In this document: positions 9,824-20,928 of the stretch, one piece after another
How positions within the stretch are numbered: position 1 is the stretch's first letter
Layout: every line of letters begins with the position of its first letter
Assembly: GCA_016584305.1 (NCBI GenBank)
Contig: JACEEZ010014051.1
Coordinates: 108,501-172,500, forward strand
Origin: Chionoecetes opilio
Lineage: Eukaryota; Arthropoda; Malacostraca; Decapoda; Majidae
Reading direction: 5' to 3'
Length of the DNA: 64,000 nucleotides
Position numbers and translations under genes: made by a program
The notes under the pieces: generated by a model
Databases searched by the model: none
Seen by the model: the letters and a program-made list of their open reading frames with translations, nothing else
Told to the model about the DNA's origin: nothing

Positions 9824-10265
9824 CAGGTTGAAGTTCCCAAACTCGGCATCCCAAGACTCGCCAACACCCAAAACTCGGCTATGGTTCCGGATTTTCCGAA
9901 ACCCGGCAGAACACCCAAAACCCGACGCGTAGTTGCCGGGTCGGCCGCTGGGTGCCACCACGCTAGGCCGCTTGGTTTCTCCCGCCGATTTGTTTGTTGT
10001 TATTGTTCAGTGGTGTTGTGACTGTAGAGTTGTGTACACTGTTATTTTGTGTACTTCTACAGGTCTGTTATTGGTATTATGGCTCCCAAACGTCCAGGAA
10101 CACCTACTGGGGGAAGTGAAAAGAAAAAGAAGAACAATGTGATTTTTTTCATGTGATTTTCATGCTTTTTTCCCCCTTAATATATCTACGTTCTAAAAGT
10201 CGGAAAATTCCATTACTCGGCTCGGCGCTGGTCCCGAGGGTGCCGAGTTTGGGAACTTCAACCTG
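9824..10265 (+). mobile_element. pogo-like MITE, family B
   Basis: Ends are CAGGTTGAAGTTCCCAAACT and its inverse, with TA on both sides. An internal ATG at 10079 begins MAPKRPGTPTGGSEKKKKNN, a fragment of a CENP-B-HTH transposase N-terminus. The frame is disrupted within 25 codons. Other copies: 20238-21129, 26382-26780, 28164-28691, 29130-29592, 35618-35985, 47886-48318. Confidence 0.87.
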
Positions 10266-10267
10266 TA

Positions 10268-10493
10268 CTTGAATTCACATTTGTAGAAGATATTGAGTTA
10301 CCAAAAGATGAGAAATAAATATAGGGATGGAAGACTTAACTTTGCAAAGGCTAATTTTACAGAACTAAGCCACTTTAGTAACTTTAACTAGTAACTTAAG
10401 TACCTAAGTAACTTTACTAGTTATAACTGGGAACCATTTGAGCAGGTAAAATCTGTGCAAAGTTAATGGAACTATTTTATGGAAATCTATGAT
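10268..10493 (+). mobile_element. LINE linker fragment
   Basis: Reads NKYRDGRLNFAKANFTELSH, consistent with the region between endonuclease and RT of the same LINE, then degenerates. Confidence 0.5.
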
Positions 10494-10494
10494 A

Positions 10495-10860
10495 CAGTAA
10501 AACCTCTCGTATTCGGACACTCATTATTCGGACTTTGACATTATTCGGACCTTCTCCTTTTTTTTTTTTTTTTATTTTTTTTATAGGGGTCGAAATTTCC
10601 TAGCTATATATACGCCTAGAACTTTTTTTTTTTTTTTTTTTTTTTTTTAGGGGTCGAAATTTCCTAGCTATATATATGCCTAGAATTTTTTTCTTTTTTT
10701 CCGAGGGGTCGAAATTTCCTAGCTATATATAAGCCTAGAATTTTTTTTTTTTTTTTTTTTTTTTAGGGGTCGAAATTTCCTAGCTATATATAAGCCTAGA
10801 TTTTTTTTTTTTTTTTTTTTTTTTTAGGGGTCGAAATTTCCTAGCTATATATACGCCTAG

Positions 10861-10913
<53 letters not shown>

Positions 10914-11319
10914 GGGTCGAAATTTCCTAGCTATATATATGCCTAGAATTTTTTTCTTTTTTTCCGAGGGGTCGAAATTTCCTAGCTATATATAAGCCTA
11001 GAATTTTTTTTTTTTTTTTTTTTTTTTTTTAGGGGTCGAAATTTCCTAGCTATATATAAGCCTAGAATTTTTTTTTTTTTTTTTTTTTTTTTTAGGGGTC
11101 GAAATTTCCTAGCTATATATACGCCTAGAATTTTTTTTTTTTTTTTTTTTTTTAAGGGTCGAAATTTCCTAGCTACATATATACATTAAACACCTAGATT
11201 TTTTTTTTTTTTTTTTTTTCTTTTTTTACATATCCCCCCATATATAATTCCCCCATTATTCGGATCCTTGCATTACTCGGACCACTCCTTGGCCCAATTA
11301 GTCCCAATATGAGAGGCTG
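10495..11319. mobile_element. pogo-like MITE C with an internal poly(T) array
   Basis: Left end CAGTAAAACCTCTCGTATTC and right end TATGAGAGGCTG are imperfect inverted repeats bordered by TA. The interior (10580-11215) is 10 copies of a roughly 36-bp core, aggggtcgaaatttcctagc plus tatatatacgcctaga, separated by T runs of 8 to more than 40. No coding sequence. Confidence 0.78.
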
Positions 11320-11321
11320 TA

Positions 11322-11552
11322 CTGTGAGTGAGATTTACTGTACAGCCATTGAGAAGTGTGTGCCAGGGCTAACAGGAAAGAATACCTGCAAGAAGGACTG
11401 GTTTAATAAAAGGTGTGAAATAGCAAAAGGAAATAGTGATGCTGCAGGGAACAGATGGAGAAATAGGATGAATGTTCAAACAGGCAAAAAATTACAACAC
11501 AGCAAAGCGAATATGTGAGAGTCCCAAGGGAAAAGGAAAGAACTTTTGAAGG
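11322..11552 (+). mobile_element. LINE linker fragment, upstream of RT
   Basis: Reads IEKCVPGLTGKNTCKKDWFN, KRCEIAKGNSDAAGNRWR. The WFN-x-C and W-R pattern is the conserved bridge between LINE endonuclease and RT. It ends where MITE D inserts. Confidence 0.7.
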
Positions 11553-11644
11553 TACTGTAAAAGCCTTATAACTCGGCATTGTATAACTGAATTTGATATA
11601 ACTCGGCAAGGCAAAGACAAATTTTTTACTTTCTTTTTTTCCCC

Positions 11645-11990
11645 ATCTATGCCTATAGCGCGTGTAGGCAGTGAGCTCCAGGGGTGGGATGGCAGGCCCT
11701 GGAGGCTCACTTGAGGGCTGTGATGGTTGGCCCTCGCCCATGGTGGCGCAGGCAGGATTGTTATAGTGACGCCTGTGATTAGAGGCTCATGCCGCCCCCC
11801 TGTGTCCTCCCATGCACTCACAGTCGAAGGTAGAGTTAATGGACAGGGCATGTGAGTGTTCTTAGGCCACTCGACGGTGCAGAAAGATTTTATGTGGATT
11901 TATGGGTCTCACTCGGGATCGAACCTCGAACCGAGTCTTCGAGAATGCCACTTGGTGACGCTAACCACTCTGCTACCGCCTCCCCTAAAC
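11645..11990 (-). mobile_element. tRNA-derived SINE S1
   Basis: On the minus strand the head reads GGAGGCGGTAGCAGAGTGGT, which contains an A box. The B-box region is altered (cctcgaaccgag). The body matches other S1 copies. Confidence 0.82.
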
Positions 11991-12092
11991 TGCATCTCTT
12001 GGTTTTCACTCGGCATATCATGCCCTCACAACCTCTTGTGTGAACATGTAAACAGAAAGTCGGCAAAAAATAATGTATCGGCATATTTTAGG

Positions 12093-12406
12093 GTAGGCGG
12101 TAGCGGAGTGGTTAGCGTCTCCGACTGGCGTTCTCGGTGACCCGAGTTCGATCCCCGAAGAAACCCAAAACCTTTCTGCACCGTCAAGTGGCCTGAGAAC
12201 ACCCACATGCCCTGCCCATCAACTCTACCTTCGATTGCGAGTGCATCGGAGGACACAGGGGGCCGGCATGAGCCTCTAATCACAGGCGTCACTATAAGAA
12301 TCCTGCCTGCGCCACCACGGGCGAGGACCAACCATCACAGCCCTCAAGTGAACCTCCAGGGCCTACCATCCCAGCCCTGGGTCACCACTGCCTACAGGCG
12401 CTCAGT
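12093..12406 (+). mobile_element. tRNA-derived SINE S1
   Basis: The head has a clean A box (TAGCGGAGTGG) and B box (GAGTTCGATCC). The body and 3' end (cactgcctacaggcgct) match the copies at 39186 and 39846. There is no poly(A) here. Confidence 0.85.
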
Positions 12407-12551
12407 CGCATAAAGTCGTGTTTTTGTCCTTTTGACCTTTTCCTGCAGGCTCAGACTCTTCAATTTCATTCCCTTCCTGCTGGAGACACCCTTGTGTGAT
12501 GGAGCTGACATCTTGATATACAGTACTGTATGATGTAATCCCAAAACATTA

Positions 12552-13326
12552 CAGGGAGGTCCCGAAGATACGAGCAGTTAGGTTCCACCTGGCATACTCG
12601 TAAAGCGAAATCTCGTATAACGAAACACATAACTAATGGTAAAATATAGGTTTGGTTCCAGGACCAGCAATTATAAAAAAAGAGAAAAAAAAAAGACATG
12701 TTTTTCAAGCTAAAATAAACTCTAGCAAACACAACAAACACACAGCGTCTATATTACCCACACTGTACTACCTATTATGTAGAAAAACCATTCTGAAAGA
12801 GAAAATAGCACACAAAATAACATAACTGCACATTAATTAAACATAAAACATGCATAACAAGCAAAAAAGACGTTGTAATGTAGGGGACGCCGCGTGATAC
12901 AAGAGAAGGTAGTGTAGTGGTCCCAAGGTTGGGGCCGCACACCTGCTAATTACCCCTAAAGGTCAGGCCGCGCCATATGCTTAATTACCCTTCAGGTCAT
13001 GCCTTGCTAGGGGTGACCTGACTGCTGTCCCAAGGTTGGGGCCGCACACCTGCTAATTACCCCTAAATGTCAGGCCGCGCCATATGCTTAATTACCCTTC
13101 AGGTCACGGCTTGCTAGGGGTGACCTCACTGGGGTCAACCAAATCCCCCTTTGTCCAGCCTGGGAGTGGTAGGGCGCGCATTTTGAGCTTGATAATTTTA
13201 CTCACCCCAGTTTGAATGTCGTATCATTGGATTTTCGATCTCGTATATTGAAAATAGACCCTAATTTACACATCTCGTATCATCGGATTCTCGTATACCG
13301 AATGCTCGTATAACGGGACCTCCCTG
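12552..13326 (+). mobile_element. pogo-like MITE E, copy 1, two internal 110-bp repeats
   Basis: Ends are CAGGGAGGTCCCGAAGATAC and CGGGACCTCCCTG, with TA outside. The interior carries about two copies of a 110-bp unit (12918-13130) beginning ggtcccaaggttggggccgc. Other copies: 22951-23613 (one unit), 60932-61908 (four units), 62412-63884 (interior replaced). Confidence 0.87.
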
Positions 13327-13453
13327 TACTGTATTTACAATCTTTTTTTTTTTTTTTTACCCATATCAGAGGAGGGCATTTGCATTATTCGGCATATTGA
13401 ATAACTCAGCAAGAGGCAGAGCTATCATGCCCAGTTATAAGGGTTTTACTGTA

Positions 13454-13706
13454 TTGTAGAGAATTGTAAACCAAAATTGCTTTACAGCTTTGTTAACGGT
13501 AAACTAAAGCAAAGCAAGGAATTGTCTTTGATACATGAGGAGAAATATCAATAAAAGTAAAAGAAGAAAAATCACAAAGCTAAGATCAGAAGGAAAAATA
13601 TTCCATAACCCAGATGAACGAGCTGAAATTATGAACCAGTGTTTTGAAGAAGTCTTTAGGAGAGAAACATAATTTGCAGGAAGAGAGGGGGTGAAAAGAG
13701 GCCTAG
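13454..13706 (+). mobile_element. LINE RT N-terminal fragment
   Basis: Reads CKPKLLYSFVNGKLK and DERAEIMNQCFEEVFRRE, the conserved lead-in to LINE RT. The RT core itself is not found on either side, so the copy is cut off by the 315-bp direct repeat and following Gypsy sequence. Confidence 0.65.
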
Positions 13707-14021
13707 TGTAGGAGAAGGATATCTCCGTAAGGTGTAAGCAGGGATGTTGAAAGACTTCACTGCTTGTGGAGTTTATTTAATACAAGGGTATGGTATGGCG
13801 TGGTGAGAGCCTCGGTGGGGGAACGTCTTGTCTCTGTGGTTCCTTGGTATGCTGTGGTGACCTGCGGGGTGTCTGCCCGCTTGTGCTGGCACCGTGCGCT
13901 GGCGGGAAGCCTAGGCCTTCCTCTGTTACCCAGAGGCCCTTGTCTGGGTAGACGCTAACTTAAGCCTAACATCTAGTTACAATAATAATAATCCTACATA
14001 GGCTCGGTCTCGCTACCCGAG
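13707..14021 (-). mobile_element. candidate 3' LTR of the minus-strand Gypsy element
   Basis: This 315-bp block recurs in the same orientation and at exactly the same length at 24258-24572, with about 9 differences. The intervening DNA is a minus-strand Ty3/Gypsy body. In minus orientation the block contains AATAAA near its end and finishes ...CTCCTACA. The other edge begins CTCGGG rather than TG, and no target duplication was found, so LTR identity is probable and not proven. Confidence 0.62.
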
Positions 14022-14342
14022 ATGTCCGCATCTCGACAAAAGGAACTGAACAATGGAGATGGGATCAACCGAGGGGAGACAAATAAAGGGTCACTTACCT
14101 ACCTATATAGATATACATGAGAATAGAAAGGACGAGAAGGACACGGAAAAGATTCGTACTCGTAAAAATAATGTGGAAAACATAAATTGTGGAAGATACA
14201 TGTGGAAGATTTGGTACGGCATGGTACCAAACAGACATAGGAGTACGAAAAAATAATATTATTGAGACATAACCTCATGGACACGGTGGACAGGAAATAC
14301 ATCATATAGGACATGGAAACTAGAGTAAATGAAATTGTTACC
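14022..14342. other. spacer between Gypsy pol and candidate 3' LTR
   Basis: AT-rich, with no clear polypurine tract or coding signature. Confidence 0.45.
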
Positions 14343-14739
14343 TTACACTACTATGCAGGAAATAAGGATGTTCAGAGGGCTGAGGAGCTGGTGAAGGAGT
14401 AGTAGAAGGAGCTGGTGAAGGAGTAGTAGAAGGAGCTGGTGAAGGAGTAGTAGAAGGAGCTGGTGAAGGAGTAGTAGAAGGAGCTGGTGAAGGAGTAGTA
14501 GAAGGAGCTGGTGAAGGAGTAGTAGAAGGAGCTGGTGAAGGAGTAGTAGAAGGAGCTGGTGAAGGAGAGTAGTAGAAGTGGGCGTAGAAGGAGCTGGTGG
14601 AGGCTGTTGTGGAGGGAGGGGAGACTCTGGAGGGACGATGTTAGGGTCCTCACAGTCAAGGCCTTTGGAGACTTTCTTAAGAGAATCAAGGTGGGCAACT
14701 TTCTCAGTGCCGTCAGTTAAGTGAAGCAACTGAACCTTA
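14343..14739 (-). pseudogene. Gypsy pol C-terminal tail with a 24-bp array
   Basis: Minus-strand frame: LLHLTDGTEKVAHLDSLKKV, typical of the end of a Gypsy polyprotein after integrase. It then becomes Pro-rich and runs into about 8 copies of a 24-bp unit (14386-14575, LLHQLLLL). Its link to integrase is broken by the inverted duplication at 14742-15050. Confidence 0.7.
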
Positions 14740-14741
14740 CT

Positions 14742-15050
14742 GATAGTCCATAGACCACTATATCTCTTTGTCGGGCGCCCCGCAGGCCCCTATGCAGCCC
14801 CACAATTCAAAACATTGTCGCGTGAACAGTCCAGGTATACAGTGGTCTATGTCCTTACGGATCATCAACCCTTACTTCACCTCTTCAAGGCCAAGGACCA
14901 GTCAGGACGCATGGCTCGATGGCTACTTACAATTCAAGATTTCATGCCTGAGTTTGCGTACATTCAAGGAAAAGCTAACGTGGCTGCTGATGCTCTTTCT
15001 CACAACTGTGCACTTACATGTCCTGTTGCCATGCAAACATCCACATTTGA
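14742..15050 (+). repeat. inverted duplicate of Gypsy RNase H/MITE P sequence
   Basis: The plus strand here repeats, in inverted orientation, the minus-strand segment 16250-16558 with few differences. It includes RNase H codons (TDHQPLLHLFKAKDQSGRMA) and about 100 bp of MITE P. It sits between integrase and the pol tail, so it arose after MITE P entered the element. Confidence 0.85.
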
Positions 15051-15613
15051 TTATTCCCCTGTTCCTGAGCTATGACCCGGAAGAGGCCGTCAAACTTAGG
15101 GTCTAATTTGGAGTGTTTGACCTCAACCAGGGAATACACAATGTCACCTACGTTAAGTGTGAAGGTGGCTGTAAGTAAGTGAAGGAAGGAAGCTGACTTA
15201 TTGTGGTATAGGAGCATATCAGCCTTAGAGAGGGCAAGAGATTGTTGTATACGTTGGTGTATTTGTTGGAAGGTGTGAACCTTAGTCTTGACAAAGTCAT
15301 CATAGTTGTATATAGGCTTAGAAGGTTGGGACAAAAGATCATAAGGAAGACATTTGTCCTGAGCAAACAGACTGTAATGTGGTGTCTCAGAGACAGACTT
15401 GTTGATGGTGGAATTGAGAGAAGCCATCACCTGAGGAGCATAGGTGTCCCAAAGGGTGTCAGTGTCAGGAATAATGGAACGTAAGGTGTTGAGAATCTTA
15501 CGGTTACAATGTTCAACCAAACCGTTAGCACTGGGTCGGTAAGGAACAACATTACACTTCCTGATGTTGAACTGTTGGCACAAGGAATCAAGAACTTGAT
15601 TAACAAACTATGG
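15051..15613 (-). pseudogene. Gypsy integrase C-terminal part
   Basis: Reads YRPSANGLVEHCNRKILNTL (the catalytic Glu lies in GLVEH), a helical domain, and LDPKFDGLFRVIA, a GPY/F-like module. It is in a different frame from the integrase core at 15614, so a frameshift near 15600-15615 separates them. Confidence 0.8.
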
Positions 15614-16448
15614 TCGTTATCAGACAACAGAACCTTGGGAGTAGTGAAAGGACAAATGACATGATCAAGAAATGCACGTGCCACTGTTTGTGCTGATTTG
15701 TTAGGCAGTGGAGCAATAATGGAAAAACGTGAAAAATGATCAACAGCAACCATTAAATATTGATTTCCACGTTCAGTGAGAGGGAGTTTCAACAAATCAA
15801 TGCCAAGAACTTCCCATGGTGCTGAAGGCACAGGATAACTGAGAATGGGAACATGAGCATGCATATCACCTTTAGTTCTTGCACAGGTATGACATACTTC
15901 AATGTAGTCATTGATATCCTTTCTCATGGTGAGCCAGAAGAATTTAAGTCTAGCTTGTGAAAGTGACTTTTCCTTGCCAGGATGTGAAGCATTGGGTGTG
16001 TCATGAATGAGTTTAAGGACAGACTGGACCAGAGTTGAAGGAATGACAAGTTGGTGGATGAGACGAGACGGTTCATGCTTGCCTGTAAGTGTGGTTGCTT
16101 TGTACAGCAACCACTCCTGAAGGAGGTAATGTGAAAGAGAAGGAACCTTAGGAATGTCAGAGTCATCACCTGATTCAAGGTAATAGATGACCTTTGACCA
16201 TGTGGGGTCATTGCGTTGGGCAGTGATGAGATCATCGTGAGAGAGCGTGTCAAATGGGGATGTTTGCATGGCAACAGGACATGTAAGTGCACAGTTGCGA
16301 GAAAGAGCATCAGCAGCTACGTTAGCTTTTCCTTGAATGTACGCAAACTCAGGCATGAAATCTTGAATTGTAAGTAGCCATCGAGCCATGCGTCCTGACT
16401 GGTCCTTGGCCTTGAAGAGGTGAAGTAAGGGTTGATGATCCGTAAGGA
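15614..16448 (-). pseudogene. Gypsy RNase H end, zinc-binding domain and integrase core
   Basis: In order: RNase H end (TDHQPLLHLF, then WLLTIQDF, YIQGKANVAADALSR with its catalytic Asp), the H-H-C-C zinc domain (CHTCARTKGDMH), and the integrase core (IDLLKLPLTERGNQYLMVAV, DHFSRF and LLSDN). It is cut from the upstream RNase H half by MITE P. Confidence 0.85.
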
Positions 16449-17424
16449 CATAGACCACTGTATACCTGGACTGTTCACGAGACAATGTTTTGAATTGCGG
16501 GGCTGCATAGGGGCCTGCGGGGGGCCCGACAAAGAGATATAGTGGTCTATGGACTATCATATAGACTGGTTTATCAGTATATATGATATACTGTAATCTT
16601 CGTAAATGTTTGTTCTATAATATTATCAAATAAAAAACAGTAAAACACGCTAAAGAAATGCCATTACGAGACTATGAAGAAATATGCATGAACTTAATAT
16701 TCACTTAACTCTTCGCCATTTAAAACTTTGCGAGTCAACTTTTATAATTAAGGGTATCAATCGAAGCTTAATTTTATTAGCTTTCCATTGCTATATTTCG
16801 TTATCTGATAAATTAATTAGAACCATGCATAAATTAGCGTTAACTAAATAAATAAAATCATCAATCGGGTAATTTTCTCGATTGATGATGTTATTTATTT
16901 ACTTATATATTTCGTTTTCTGATAAATGAATTAGTACCGTGTATAAATTAGCATTGACTAAATAAATAACATCATCAATCGGGAAAATTACCCGATTGAT
17001 GATTTTATTTATTTAGTTAACGCTAATTTATGCATGGTTCTAATTAATTTATCAGATAACAAAATATAGCAATGGAAAGCTAATAAAATTGCGCTTCTAT
17101 TGATTGATACCCTTCATGATAAAAGTTGACTCGCAAAGTTTTAAATGGCGAAGAGTTAAGTGAATAACATGCAAAGTGAGTTAAGTGAATTCATGCATAT
17201 TTCTTCAGAGTCTCGTAATGGCATTTCTTTAGCGTGTTTTACTGTTTTTTATTTGATAATATTATAGAACAAACATTTACGAAGATTACAATATATCATA
17301 TATACTGATAAACCAGTCTATATGATCCGTATATATATATATGAATCCGAGCGGCCCTCCGACTTCAGCCCCTTGTGCGACAGGCCAATATTCCGTGCGC
17401 AGTCCAGGTATACAGTGGTCTATG
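16449..17424. mobile_element. MITE P inside RNase H, 7-8 bp target duplication
   Basis: Inverted ends CATAGACCACTGTATACCTG interrupt the RNase H codons. GTAAGGA(C) is duplicated on both sides (16442-16449 and 17425-17432). A 7-8 bp duplication suggests a hAT- or P-like mechanism. A larger palindrome is nested inside at 16556-17326. Confidence 0.78.
16556..17326. mobile_element. long palindromic foldback element nested in MITE P
   Basis: Two arms of about 370 bp are near-perfect inverse copies. They start atcatatagactggtttatc on the left and mirror it on the right. The centre holds smaller palindromes built on aatcatcaatcgggtaat. It is AT-rich with no coding capacity. As single-stranded DNA or RNA it would fold into one long hairpin. 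Confidence 0.85.
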
Positions 17425-17427
17425 GTA

Positions 17428-17930
17428 AGGACCTTGATAGGGTAGCCATGAATGAGGTAACGAAACTTCTTTAGGGACCAAATGACTGCAAGGGCTTCGA
17501 TCTCCGTCACTGCGTAGTTCTTCTCTGGTTTGTTAAGTAGACGAGAGGCATACGCGATGGGGCGTTGTTTACCATCGTGGTCTTGCATGAGTACAGCACC
17601 GAGACCAGTGTAGCTAGCGTCAGTGTTGAGAATGAAAGGTTTAGTGTAGTCAGGGTAAGAACGCAGGGTTGGACGCAACAACAGGCGCAGAAGTGAGAGC
17701 GTGCTTAAGAGCAGCGAAAGCGTCTTCCTGACTGTCAGACCATTGGAAGGGCACATCTTTCTTGAAGAGTGAAGTGAGTGGAGAAGCCATGGCGGCATAG
17801 CCTTTGATAAATCTGCGGTAATAGGAGCTAAGTCTTACGAAACTACGAACTTGATCTACATTGACTGGAGTAGGATAATTAGTTACAGCGCTAACCTTGT
17901 CGTTTGACGTTTGAATACCGTCAGCGTTAA
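17428..17930 (-). pseudogene. Gypsy RNase H N-terminal half
   Basis: Contains KPFILNTDASYTGLGAVLMQ with the first catalytic Asp, then PIAYASRLLNKPEKNYAVTE and IEALAVIWSLKKFRYLIHG. Upstream, the RT thumb codons are in shifted frames, showing at least two indels (near 17690 and 17940). Confidence 0.85.
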
Positions 17931-19330
17931 TAAGATGGCCAAGAAAGGTAGTTTTTTTGCGTAGAAACGCGCATTTGGAGAGTAAGTTTCAAGCCTACGT
18001 CCTGAAGACGGGTGAAAACATTTCTGAGTTTCTGGAGATGTTCTGGGACCGATTTAGAGAAAACGATCAAGTCGTCAAGGTAGGAGAAAAGTGTATTACC
18101 CATTAAACCAGTGAATATGGAATTGATCAAGCGTTGGAACGTCGCGGGTGATCCAGAAAGATCCATAGGCATGCGACAGTACTGGCAATGTCCTGAGGGT
18201 GTAGAAAAAGCAGTGTATTCACGGCTTTCTGCGTCAAGTTGGACTTGCCAGAAGCCGGAGCACAAATCCAAGGTGGAAAAAACAGTGTTATGATCACCTA
18301 AATTCTGCAAAATATCCTCGAGGACTGGCGTGGGATACCGAGAAGGAACAGTCAGTTTGTTAAGAGCTCGGAAATCGACGACAGGACGCCATTCCCCTGA
18401 GCTCTTTGGAACCAGGAACATTGGGCTATTGAATGGACTGATCGAGTCTTCAATGATTCCATCAGTTAGCATTTCTGAGACCATGCGATCGACAATGGCA
18501 TTCTTACTGTGGGCCATGCGATAAGCTGGTATGTAGGCAGGTTGGGCGTCTTTCATGAGCTTAATCTTATGAGTGACGACGTTGGTTTTACCTAGTGCCT
18601 CACCGGGGAGAGACACAATACTCCTGAAGTCGGTCAAGAGTTGAATAAGCTCATCCTGTGAATCTGGATGGTCTGTGGTTTGCACATGAGGTTGAAGGTC
18701 AGACAAATTTGGAGATGCCTGAACTGAAATAGAGTTAACTGAACTCGTGGACTCTTGTGGACATTCGGTGACACGAACGTCAGCTGGGTAGACGTAAAAT
18801 GTACAAAGCCGTGTACAAGTGAGAGTGACTGGAACTGTGGTGACGTTAACCACACAAAGGTTTGATCTGCCATGATTTTTGAGTCTGCACAGTGCTGCGG
18901 GAACAGCTAGAGCAGAATGAGTGACAGTCTCAGGGAGAGACATGGCATCAACGTTCGAAATGCCTTTTACCCGAACGTCTACAAGTGTGCATGAGTGTGG
19001 TAGAAGCTCAACATTGGACGAGATGACAGCGTGACAGTGCTTAGCTTGGTCTTCTAAGACCTTGTGAAGTGAGACTTCTGGAAGTGGAGTGGTGTTGTTA
19101 GACGTAAAAGCGTCTGTGGCTACATGCGCGACGAAAGTCTTACGTTTTCGTTTTGAGCGAGAAAGGCGACCAGCGGAACGACGACATGGTCTGGATGGTG
19201 AATGCTGGTTAGGCATTGCAAGTGGAGAACTAGGAATGGAGAACACTTGTATCAGAGATTTGTCAGTAGGAGTGCATGTGTAATCAAGAGCTTGTGAAGA
19301 CTCATAATAGTCACATGTAGGGGGAGACAA
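17927..19330 (-). pseudogene. Gypsy reverse transcriptase
   Basis: RT blocks occur in order: LTDGIIEDSISPFNSPMFLV, WRPVVDFRALN, TVFSTLDLCSGFWQVQL, and FSYLDDLIVFSK with the YLDD catalytic pair. An N-terminal extension of about 200 residues joins protease to RT. The reading frame is +1 relative to the protease, meeting it in a C-rich stretch at 19311-19330. That offset could be programmed slippage or a simple indel. Confidence 0.92.
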
Positions 19331-19838
19331 TGTTAGTCTGAACAGAGTCAGGGAGAGCTCTAGAGTGTTTCATAACCTCTGGAAGGAAACGTTCACGCCG
19401 ATAGGCTCCGTGCAATCTGGGGTAGAGATCAATCTCTTGTTGGGTTAGAGCAGGACGGCCAATTAGAGCGTCGGCTGGAATGGTTATGCCGTCTGCTACA
19501 TAGTAGGTCAGGCTGACAGGTGGCAAGTCAGGACATAGGTATGTGTTAAACATAACTTTACCAAAAGTAGTGAGTGCAGTTCCATCGATTCCACAAAGTT
19601 GCAGGTCAGAAGGTTCTAAAATGATTAATTTACGATTACGCACAGAGCTGATGTTATGAAAGCACTCTTTAGTCATGATATTTACTGAAGAACCTGTATC
19701 AATAAACAAGGTGAAGTAGTGCTGGTTGACTTCAGCTTGTAAAATCATTGGGTCCTCCCAAAGTGTATTAGAAATGGTATACAAAGGGAGTGAAGGTTCA
19801 TCTGTGTGATCTGGTTCGTGTTGCTCGGAGGAGTGCAC
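19311..19838 (-). pseudogene. Gypsy aspartic protease
   Basis: YFTLFIDTGSSVNIMTKECF carries the DTG catalytic triad of a retropepsin, followed by the ALIGRPAL flap-distal segment. An in-frame TGA near 19851-19853 separates it from gag. It ends at a stop just beyond the frame junction with RT. Confidence 0.85.
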
Positions 19839-19850
19839 GTCACATGATAG

Positions 19851-20235
19851 TCATTGAGGGTTATACTGCTGTGAATGGCGAGGAGATTGTGGTCCTTCAC
19901 GGCCGTCAGAGGTGTTGTGTTGCTGTGAATATCGAGGAGCGTTTGTTCCTGCGTGACATTCAGAAGTGTTGTGACCACATTGACCATGATGATCACAAAA
20001 GCGTGGAACATACTGCTGGTTTGGAAAATGACGTTCTCGTATAAAGCAACGCTCGATCGTGTGTCCCTTGTGTTTGCAATAATAGCAGTACGAGGCAGGC
20101 GAGTGATTAGCCCGGGACCGTCGTGAATGTGAAGATGAGCGTTGTCTTTGACGATTGTTTGAGGGTGAACGTGTGCGTGAATTGGACGGAGTGTATGAGT
20201 TGGACGGAGGACGAGAAGTGCCTCGTGGTTGGTGG
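19851..20235 (-). pseudogene. Gypsy gag nucleocapsid end
   Basis: Ser/Arg-rich region followed by CYYCKHKGHTIERC (C-x2-C-x4-H-x4-C zinc knuckle) and a second variant knuckle CDHHGQCGHNTSEC (C-x2-H-x4-H-x4-C). It is in the same frame as the protease apart from the TGA. It is interrupted upstream by MITE B. Ignoring that insert and one TA, the frame on the two sides is compatible. Confidence 0.82.
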
Positions 20236-20237
20236 TA

Positions 20238-20625
20238 CAGGTTGAAGTTCCCAAACTCGGCATCCCAAGACTCGGCAACACCCAAAACTCGGCTATGGTT
20301 CCGGATTTTCCAAAACACGGCAGAACACCCAAAACCCGGCGCGTAGTTGCCGGGTCGGCCGCTGGGTGCCACCACACTAGGCCGCTGGGTTTCTACGGTG
20401 AAAATATAGCTTTTTTCTACATTTGAAAGTATACAATCCTCTTTTTAGAATAATTTCGTCACCCTCACCACATTATAATGGACTCAGTGACCTAGTTTCG
20501 GGGTAGGGAGGGATTATCTAACTACAGGAGAACCTCGTTTATCCGGCACCCTCGGGGGGGAGCGCATGCCGGATAACTCATTTTGCCGTTGTTTTGAGAG
20601 TTACTCTTATGGAATCGCCCAAAAT

Positions 20626-20661
<36 letters not shown>

Positions 20662-20884
20662 CTTTCTTCCCATCACCAGGAACTGGCCAAGGGCACAACA
20701 AAAATGAGTAACACAAAGTCCGCTTAGTTGTCAGTCCCTATAAAAAAGACAGTAAGAGAATAAAATAAAAGGGGTGAGCCAATTTAGTGAGGGAGGTGTC
20801 TTGTTACTCTTATTTTGAAAAGATGCAAGTCATAGGAAAGTGGAAAAATAGAAACAGGAAGAGAGTTCCAGAGTTTATCAGTGG

Positions 20885-20928
<44 letters not shown>

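Larger units (their letters stand above)
11555..13451. mobile_element. pogo-like MITE D, copy 1, with three nested insertions
   Basis: Left end CTGTAAAAGCCTTATAACTC and right end GTTATAAGGGTTTTACTG form inverted repeats next to TA. Inside are two S1 SINEs in opposite orientation (11645-11990 minus, 12093-12406 plus) and a complete MITE E (12552-13326). Other copies lie at 38766-39596 and 46598-47608. Confidence 0.78.

Noticed and set aside
13764..13958. 64-residue plus-strand frame repeated at 24315-24509 as a gene pair
   Set aside because: Both lie inside the 315-bp direct repeats that look like LTRs. The frame is on the strand opposite to the element.
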